Shown piece after piece: positions 60,271 to 64,000 of a stretch of 64,000 nt of DNA. This DNA is from Bacteroidota bacterium (GTDB lineage: Bacteria > Bacteroidota > Bacteroidia > 2-12-FULL-35-15), in the NCBI GenBank assembly GCA_029237775.1, contig JAQZBR010000002.1:62001-126000 (forward strand), written 5' to 3'. Numbering within the stretch: position 1 is the stretch's first letter; each line of letters starts with the position of its first letter. The notes beneath the pieces were generated by a model. The model did not search any database, was not told the origin of the DNA, and worked only from the letters and a program-made list of their open reading frames with translations. The position numbers were made by a program, and so were the translations under genes.

Positions 60271-60976
60271 TGTTAAGTATGTTTATAGTGGTACAAGCGT
60301 ATAAAGCGGCTGTCTCAGTGCGTAAGCGACTGGTTCCAAGGCTGATTTCCTGAAATCCCTTCTGATTTGCCAGTTTTACTTCTTCTTCAGAGAAATCACC
60401 TTCAGGACCAATAAGGATAATTACATTTTGTTGAGATGTATATAAGTTCTTCAGATGGGGTAGCGACTCCCTTGCATGACAATGCGCAATAAATTTCAGC
60501 GCTTTTAAACTTTCCGATGAATCTATAAATTTTTTAAATGGGACGATCTCGTGTATTTCAGGGAGATATGCTTTCAGGCTTTGTTTTACTGCAGAGATTG
60601 CAACTTTCTGAAGGCGTTCTGTTTTTACCACCGTTCTTTCGCTGTTATCACAATCCAGCAAGCTAACTTCATCGATACCTATTTCAGTAGCTTTTTCAAG
60701 AAACCACTCGGTGCGGTCGTTGTTTTTAGTTGGCGCAATGGCAATATGGATATGAGAAGATCTTTTTTCAAAGTCCTTTTTTGTGTCGGTGATCTTCACC
60801 GTGCAACGTTTCTGATGATCATCGATGATCTCGGCAGTATAAAATCCGCCTTTTCCATCTATCAATTGTATGGTATCGCCTGTTTGTAAACGAAGGACAC
60901 GAACAGCGTGTTTGCTTTCTTCTTCGCTGAGGGTATAAGTCTCACTTGAAATATCAGGCGTGTAGAATAAATGCAT
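60263..60976 (-). CDS. rsmE: 16S rRNA (uracil-1498-N3)-methyltransferase
   Basis: 237 residues. The N-terminal PUA-like domain (HAVRVLRLQTGDTIQLIDGKG) is followed by the SPOUT domain with AIAPTKNNDRTEWFLEKATEIG, LIGPEGDFSEEEV and SLGTSRLRTETAA, all characteristic of RsmE. It methylates U1498 of 16S rRNA. Confidence 0.95.
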   Translation of the reverse strand: MHLFYTPDISSETYTLSEEESKHAVRVLRLQTGDTIQLIDGKGGFYTAEIIDDHQKRCTVKITDTKKDFEKRSSHIHIAIAPTKNNDRTEWFLEKATEIGIDEVSLLDCDNSERTVVKTERLQKVAISAVKQSLKAYLPEIHEIVPFKKFIDSSESLKALKFIAHCHARESLPHLKNLYTSQQNVIILIGPEGDFSEEEVKLANQKGFQEISLGTSRLRTETAALYACTTINILNND

Positions 60977-61064
60977 GGGGTAAAAGTAGAGTTTTAACTA
61001 ATCGTCCTGAACAAAAATCTGCAATTTTCATCTGCGGCAATTATTCAATCCTTTACTTATATGC

Positions 61065-61222
61065 GTTTTCTTTTCTCTTATCAGAAAAGAAACAAAAGGA
61101 CAAGACCTGACGATCCCCTCGCTCCTCTCAGTATTTTCCCGAAAATCTAAAGAAAGAGAACTAAAGCTCTTTCTAAGATTTTCTCGTAAAATACTGTTCA
61201 CGCAACACGGCATCGCGTCAGG
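61065..61222. repeat. Composite palindromic element
   Basis: Outer arms CCTGACG (61106-61112) and CGTCAGG (61216-61222). Inside, CAGTATTTT/AAAATACTG (61129-61137, 61188-61196), GAAAATCT/AGATTTTC (61141-61148, 61176-61183) and AGAAAGAG/CTCTTTCT (61151-61158, 61167-61174) stack into one stem with an 8-base loop. To its left, AGAAAAGAAAC (61083-61093) pairs with 61065-61076. Confidence 0.82.
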
Positions 61223-61261
61223 CCAAACCTCGCGCGCGCCTTCGATAGCAAGATATTAGCA

Positions 61262-61298
61262 AAATAAGAAAGCCCTCCGTTTCCGGAAGGCTTTCTTA
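61262..61298 (-). terminator. Rho-independent terminator of pckA
   Basis: GAAAGCC and GGCTTTC with an inner TCCG/CGGA stem and a TTTC loop form a strong hairpin, followed on the minus strand by a T-rich stretch, about 27 bases after the pckA stop. Confidence 0.82.
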
Positions 61299-61324
61299 TA
61301 AATAATATAACAACCAACTAAACT

Positions 61325-62938
61325 TTAAGCATTAACTGTAGTTTTAGGAGCGGCAGCAAGTATTTCTTCATTTGCAGCATTTGCATACTGTTCGAAATTC
61401 TTGGTGAATGATGCAGCAAGCTTGTTTGCAGTAGCATCGTAAGCATCCTTATCTTTCCAGGTAGCACGTGGGTTCAAGATCTCAGCAGGAACGCCAGGGC
61501 ATTCTGTTGGCATCTGTAATCCGAATACCGGAAGCGTATCATATTTTACTTTTTCAAGCTGGCCGGTAAGCGCAGCTGTGATCATTGCACGTGTGTAAGA
61601 AAGCTTCATGCGGCTTCCAACACCAAATGATCCGCCTGACCATCCTGTATTCACAAGCCAAACATTTACCTTGTTCTCTTTTAGTTTCTTGCCCATTAAC
61701 TCAGCATATTTTGTCGGGTGTAATGGAAGGAACACTTTTCCGAAGCAAGCAGAGAAAGTTAAAGTAGGCTCAGTAATCCCCATTTCCGTACCTGCAACCT
61801 TAGCGGTATATCCGGAAATGAAATGGTACATTGCCTGTCCCGGAGTAAGTTTAGAGATCGGAGGTAAAACACCATAAGCATCGCAGGTCAGGAAGAAGAT
61901 GTTATGAGGAACATTTCCTACCGATGGTTCAACTGCATTGTGAATGTAGTTGATAGGGTAGCTTACACGGGTATTTTCAGTCTTAGAGATATTAGAGAAA
62001 TCCACCGTTGAGGTGTTCTCATAGTATTCAATATTTTCAAGTAATGAACCGAATTTAACGGCACCGAAAATTTCAGGCTCTTTTTCTTTTGTCAGATCAA
62101 CGCATTTAGCATAGCATCCACCTTCGAAATTAAATACACCTTTATCGCTCCAGCCATGTTCATCATCACCTATCAGGCCGCGGTTCGGATCTGCAGATAA
62201 AGTTGTTTTACCTGTTCCGGATAATCCGAAGAACACAGCAGTGTCACCATCTTTTCCGATGTTAGCAGAGCAGTGCATTGATAAAACACCTTTTTCGTGA
62301 GGAAGAATATAATTCAATAAAGAGAAAATTCCTTTTTTGATCTCACCTGTGTAAGCTGAACCACCAATAAGGATAACCTTTTTAGTCATGTTTAGGATAG
62401 TGAAATTGTGCTGACGTGTACCATCAATTTCCGGAGTTGCTTTAAAGCCCGGAGCACAAATGATCGTCCATTCAGGGTCAAAGTTCATGATCTCCTCCTG
62501 TGTAGGACGAAGAAAAAGATTATTTGCAAAAAGGTTTGACCAAGGGTATTCGGTAACTACACGGATATTTAAACGGAATGACGGATCAGCGCAAGCGTAT
62601 GAATCGCGAACGTATATTTCCTTACCAGAAAGGTAAGCAGTAACGCGATTATAAAGAGTGTCAAATTTATCAGGATCAAACTTAAAGTTAACATCACTCC
62701 ACCAGATAGTATCTTTGGTTTTTTCGTCAAGTACAATAAATTTATCTTTTGGTGAGCGGCCGGTAAATTCACCGGTATCAACTGCTAATGCTCCGGTGTC
62801 GGTAAGCATTCCTTCACCACGTACAATCGTTTCTTCAACAAGCTCGGCAGGATTAAGATTCCAATACGCTGCTGATACATTTCCTAAACCTAAACTTGCA
62901 ATGCTTGCATTCTTGGCTTTTATTCCAAATTCGTTCAT
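61325..62938 (-). CDS. pckA: Phosphoenolpyruvate carboxykinase (ATP)
   Basis: 537 residues. FTGRSPKDKFIV binds oxaloacetate, FFGLSGTGKTTLSAD is the kinase-1a P-loop, DDEHGWSDKGVFNFEGGCYAK follows, and RMKLSYTRAMI is in the adenine region; the length is typical of the ATP form. It makes phosphoenolpyruvate from oxaloacetate for gluconeogenesis. A possible -7 box (TAAATTTG at 62985-62978) lies 40 bases upstream. Confidence 0.97.
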   Translation of the reverse strand: MNEFGIKAKNASIASLGLGNVSAAYWNLNPAELVEETIVRGEGMLTDTGALAVDTGEFTGRSPKDKFIVLDEKTKDTIWWSDVNFKFDPDKFDTLYNRVTAYLSGKEIYVRDSYACADPSFRLNIRVVTEYPWSNLFANNLFLRPTQEEIMNFDPEWTIICAPGFKATPEIDGTRQHNFTILNMTKKVILIGGSAYTGEIKKGIFSLLNYILPHEKGVLSMHCSANIGKDGDTAVFFGLSGTGKTTLSADPNRGLIGDDEHGWSDKGVFNFEGGCYAKCVDLTKEKEPEIFGAVKFGSLLENIEYYENTSTVDFSNISKTENTRVSYPINYIHNAVEPSVGNVPHNIFFLTCDAYGVLPPISKLTPGQAMYHFISGYTAKVAGTEMGITEPTLTFSACFGKVFLPLHPTKYAELMGKKLKENKVNVWLVNTGWSGGSFGVGSRMKLSYTRAMITAALTGQLEKVKYDTLPVFGLQMPTECPGVPAEILNPRATWKDKDAYDATANKLAASFTKNFEQYANAANEEILAAAPKTTVNA

Positions 62939-62977
62939 TTCTTTTGTTTTTGGTTACTTTTTAAGTTTTTAAGGACA

Positions 62978-62985
62978 CAAATTTA
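62978..62985 (-). promoter_or_regulatory. Candidate -7 element for pckA
   Basis: TAAATTTG on the minus strand fits TAnnTTTG; no -33 TTG at the right spacing. Confidence 0.33.
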
Positions 62986-63146
62986 AAAAATATTGGGCAA
63001 TTTCAGTCGATTTATATTTCTAAATCAATTATACACAGCGCACAATAAAATATTTTTTAATAGTAAATACCTGATATTAAATTATTTGTTCGGGTTATGT
63101 GATGTGTTAGTTTAGCCTCTGTGTTGATAATTAACGGCCCGAAACC

Positions 63147-63560
63147 TTAATTTTGCTTGTTTTTCGTAATTACAGAGAGGGCGATAAAGATCCATCCTGT
63201 AATTAGAAAAACTCCTCCAATTGGTGTGATAGGTCCCAGCCAGCGAATGTTTTGAAGGCCGGTAAGATTGTGAGTCGATAGAATATACAATGAACCTGAA
63301 AAAAGAATTGTCCCCGCCATAAAGCAACTACCGGCACGTGCGACCATCTTCGGATTTAACTTATCAATGAGGAGGCCGATGCATAACAGAGCTAAACTAT
63401 GATAGATCTGGTATTTGGATGCGGTCTCGAAAGCATTGAGCTCGTTCTGGCTTAAAATACCTCTTTCCATTAAAGACTTTAAATAATGGGCAGCCATGGC
63501 GCCCAGAGTGACAGCAATCGCACCGGAAAATCCGGCAAATTTTATGAATCGGTTTTGCAT
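63147..63560 (-). CDS. DUF423-family inner membrane protein
   Basis: 137 residues with four hydrophobic helices. The Gly-Ala-rich first helix (FSGAIAVTLGAMAAHYL), FETASKYQIYHSLALL, and the C-terminal LGPITPIGGVFLITGW are diagnostic of DUF423. The function of the family is not settled. Confidence 0.9.
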   Translation of the reverse strand: MQNRFIKFAGFSGAIAVTLGAMAAHYLKSLMERGILSQNELNAFETASKYQIYHSLALLCIGLLIDKLNPKMVARAGSCFMAGTILFSGSLYILSTHNLTGLQNIRWLGPITPIGGVFLITGWIFIALSVITKNKQN

Positions 63561-63591
63561 GGGGTAAAGATATGCAAAAGAGGTAGTTTAC

Positions 63592-63615
63592 CACTAAGGT
63601 ACTAAGAACACTAAG
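63592..63615. repeat. Period-8 array, CACTAAGG units
   Basis: CACTAAGG, TACTAAGA and ACACTAAG lie between the DUF423 gene and the gene at 63681. The same unit is present at 18079 and 59218. Confidence 0.8.
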
Positions 63616-63680
63616 TGTTTGTAAATGATATTTAACAATAAAGGTTTGAATTTACATTTATAACTAAATTTACTTCTGAA

Positions 63681-64000
63681 ATGAACAAGTACGTTTACGA
63701 AAGTTATTCCAAACTCAGAGAAACTGAAAAGGCCGAATTTATCGGCAGGTTTAAAAACTCACCCACGGTAATCAAATTCATCCAATTTCTCGATAAGAAT
63801 AAAGCTCCGGATTTTAAGACCCGGTCCGCTATTGAAATTATTTATGCTACTGAAAAAGAGAGAGTGGCATATCCGACTCTGGAGAATCGATTCTTTAAGC
63901 TCAGAAAAAAGCTGATTGATGAATTGGCCGGTTCGGGAAATACTGACAATGTTCCTGTTTACCCTGAAGAGGAACTGCAATTCAGCAAGGCAAAGCAATT
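63681..64000 (+). CDS. Hypothetical protein, truncated by the window edge
   Basis: An open frame from the ATG at 63681 continues without a stop to base 64000 (106 complete codons). The visible part is charged and helical (YESYSKLRETEKAEFIGRF, FKTRSAIEIIYATEKER, FFKLRKKLIDELA), without signal peptide or membrane helix. I do not recognise it. The frame has steady coding character and is not overlapped by a better one. Confidence 0.7.
   Translation, partial: MNKYVYESYSKLRETEKAEFIGRFKNSPTVIKFIQFLDKNKAPDFKTRSAIEIIYATEKERVAYPTLENRFFKLRKKLIDELAGSGNTDNVPVYPEEELQFSKAKQ

Larger units (their letters stand above)
60977..61324. other. Gene-free stretch with a large imperfect hairpin (348 bases)
   Basis: Between rsmE and pckA there is no convincing gene. 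The stretch holds a short hairpin (61065-61093), a larger one (61129-61196) nested inside the CCTGACG/CGTCAGG pair at 61106 and 61216, an alternating CG run (61231-61238) and the pckA terminator (61262-61298). Confidence 0.7.

Noticed and set aside
61028-61213. A 61-codon minus-strand frame in the gap upstream of rsmE
   Set aside because: It consists of the arms of the large hairpin and reads as low-complexity Ser/Arg-rich sequence.
1-64000. CRISPR arrays, tRNA and rRNA genes, insertion sequences
   Set aside because: I looked for regularly spaced identical repeats, cloverleaf-like segments and transposase motifs. The short-period repeats have no unique spacers, and nothing else qualified.

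Overview
The window is a stretch of a Bacteroidota chromosome. The evidence is a short-form RpoD of Bacteroidota type, type IX secretion sorting domains on two secreted proteins, a lipidated TamA-like protein (TamL), several promoters resembling the Bacteroidota -7 element TAnnTTTG, and two pigment pathways typical of yellow-orange members of the phylum. I cannot place it to order or genus. I saw no tRNA, rRNA, CRISPR array, insertion sequence or prophage.

Bases 1 to 28,130, almost all on the minus strand, form a flexirubin-type gene cluster: an aryl polyene (APE) plus dialkylresorcinol (DAR) pathway. A tyrosine ammonia-lyase-like enzyme supplies the aryl starter. Two acyl carrier proteins (ACPs), three intact ketosynthases, one degenerate ketosynthase (chain-length-factor-like), one half-size ketosynthase-like protein, a ketoreductase, two hotdog dehydratases and a thioesterase build the polyene. 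DarB and DarA build the resorcinol. An FAD halogenase/monooxygenase-like enzyme and a BtrH-like acyltransferase are candidate tailoring and joining enzymes. An LpxL-type acyltransferase, GT2-DUF2062 protein, LolA-like carrier, lipoprotein, polysaccharide deacetylase, ABC transporter and MMPL exporter suggest that the pigment is attached to a lipid carrier and moved to the outer membrane. No aryl-ACP ligase gene is visible; it may lie beyond base 1. Two tandem secreted proteins, a divergent cupredoxin lipoprotein with a small cytosolic protein, and a type IX secreted repeat protein sit inside the cluster.

Bases 28,371 to 39,523 are a signalling island. It holds a CheB-like protein, a giant CheB-CheR-PAS-histidine kinase, three stand-alone receiver proteins, two PAS histidine kinases, and an RsbQ-like hydrolase directly coupled to the second kinase. 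A CrtI-family desaturase (probably CrtD-like) lies within it. Bases 39,494 to 45,029 carry the carotenoid operon on the minus strand: rpe, crtI, crtB, a small secreted protein, cruF, a fused lycopene cyclase and a small membrane-associated protein. The signalling genes therefore lie between two pigment pathways.

Bases 45,141 to 64,000 are mostly core genome: a type IX secreted repeat protein, rpoD, a cupin, pnp and rpsO, tandem lipoproteins, accD, class I aldolase, tamL, a SpoU/TrmH methyltransferase, a DUF1189 protein, rsmE, pckA, a DUF423 protein and a truncated gene at the right edge.

The intergenic DNA is unusual. It carries many arrays of degenerate 7- or 8-base units, often just upstream of start codons or arranged as inverted pairs, plus several families of palindromic interspersed repeats and one large imperfect hairpin near 61.1 kb. 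All function assignments come from reading the sequence and remembering families; no search was run.
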